DNA of 64,000 bases from Bradyrhizobium sp. SK17 (GTDB lineage: Bacteria; Pseudomonadota; Alphaproteobacteria; Rhizobiales; Xanthobacteraceae): NCBI RefSeq assembly GCF_002831585.1, contig NZ_CP025113.1, forward strand, positions 4,479,001 to 4,543,000, given 5' to 3'. Both the position numbers and the translations under genes were made by a program. This document shows positions 63,818-64,000 of this stretch, in pieces (position 1 is the stretch's first letter; each line of letters starts with the position of its first letter). The notes under the pieces were generated by a model. That model was not told the DNA's origin, searched no databases, and saw nothing but the letters and a program-made list of their open reading frames with translations.

Positions 63818-64000
63818 GTGGCCCGTATTGCCGGCGTCAACATTCCGACCAACAAGCGCGTGCTGATCGCGCTTCAGTACATCCATGGCATCGGCCAGAA
63901 GAACGCTGCCGACATCATGGAAAAGGTGAAGATCCCGGTGGATCGTCGCGTCAACCAGTTGACCGACCAGGAGGTCCTCCAGATCCGCGAAGTCATCGAC
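63818..64000 (+). CDS. rpsM: 30S ribosomal protein S13, N-terminal part (cut by window edge)
   Basis: The first 61 residues of S13 from GTG 63818: [44 protein letters not shown] precedes the GTG. The frame runs to the window edge, so the C-terminal tail contacting tRNA is not seen. rpsK and rpoA are expected next. Confidence 0.93.
   Translation, partial: MARIAGVNIPTNKRVLIALQYIHGIGQKNAADIMEKVKIPVDRRVNQLTDQEVLQIREVID

Overview
The window is a high-GC chromosomal segment from an alphaproteobacterium of the order Rhizobiales, most likely Bradyrhizobium or a close relative. This rests on the ribosomal and RNA polymerase protein sequences and lengths (RpoB 1372 aa, RpoC 1400 aa, L10 172 aa, S5 191 aa), the GC-rich codon use, and palindromic intergenic repeats of a kind I recognise from Bradyrhizobiaceae. 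The assignment is from memory of those families, not from a search.

Region 1 (1-6.6 kb) is a nitrate assimilation locus. A divergent MFS nitrate/nitrite transporter is cut off at the left edge, followed by nirB, nirD and an assimilatory molybdopterin nitrate reductase in a tight operon, with a long leader carrying a sigma-54-like element and dyads. Region 2 (6.4-22.9 kb) is accessory metabolism: a small secreted His-rich protein, a class III CoA-transferase, a BKACE-type enzyme, RidA, a secreted HAD phosphatase, a TetR regulator divergent from an acyl-CoA dehydrogenase plus a phosphotransferase, an EamA transporter, an orphan barstar-like protein, a TetR/FAD-monooxygenase pair with two clear operators, an ArgE-type deacylase, two SDRs, a histidine phosphatase and a serine hydrolase. 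Four palindromic REP-like elements sit between these genes. Region 3 (23.1-27.1 kb) has tRNA-Trp, then a solute-binding protein divergent from a GntR regulator and an acyl-CoA ligase, with mirrored promoters and two identical operators.

Region 4 (27.4-41.0 kb) is secE-nusG-rplKA, a D-2-hydroxyacid dehydrogenase gene lodged between rplA and rplJ, then rplJL-rpoBC. Region 5 (41.1-46.7 kb) interrupts the translation genes with three genes of unknown role: an FAD oxidoreductase fused to a methyltransferase and carrying an apparent 1-nt deletion inside its dinucleotide-binding motif, an ABC exporter with polyacidic tails at both ends, and a convergent flavoprotein. Region 6 (47.4-64.0 kb) is the str-S10-spc ribosomal cluster, rpsL-rpsG-fusA-tuf-rpsJ through secY-adk and the start of rpsM. 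Its Adk carries an unusual histone-H1-like Lys/Ala tail.

The most interesting unexplained items are the region 5 cassette with its near-perfect 24-26 bp palindrome upstream, the Adk tail, the heptameric repeat hairpin between tuf and rpsJ, the GGGAGCG hairpin array before the phosphotransferase gene, and the mirrored GntR-controlled promoters. I saw no CRISPR array, integrase, transposase or phage gene.
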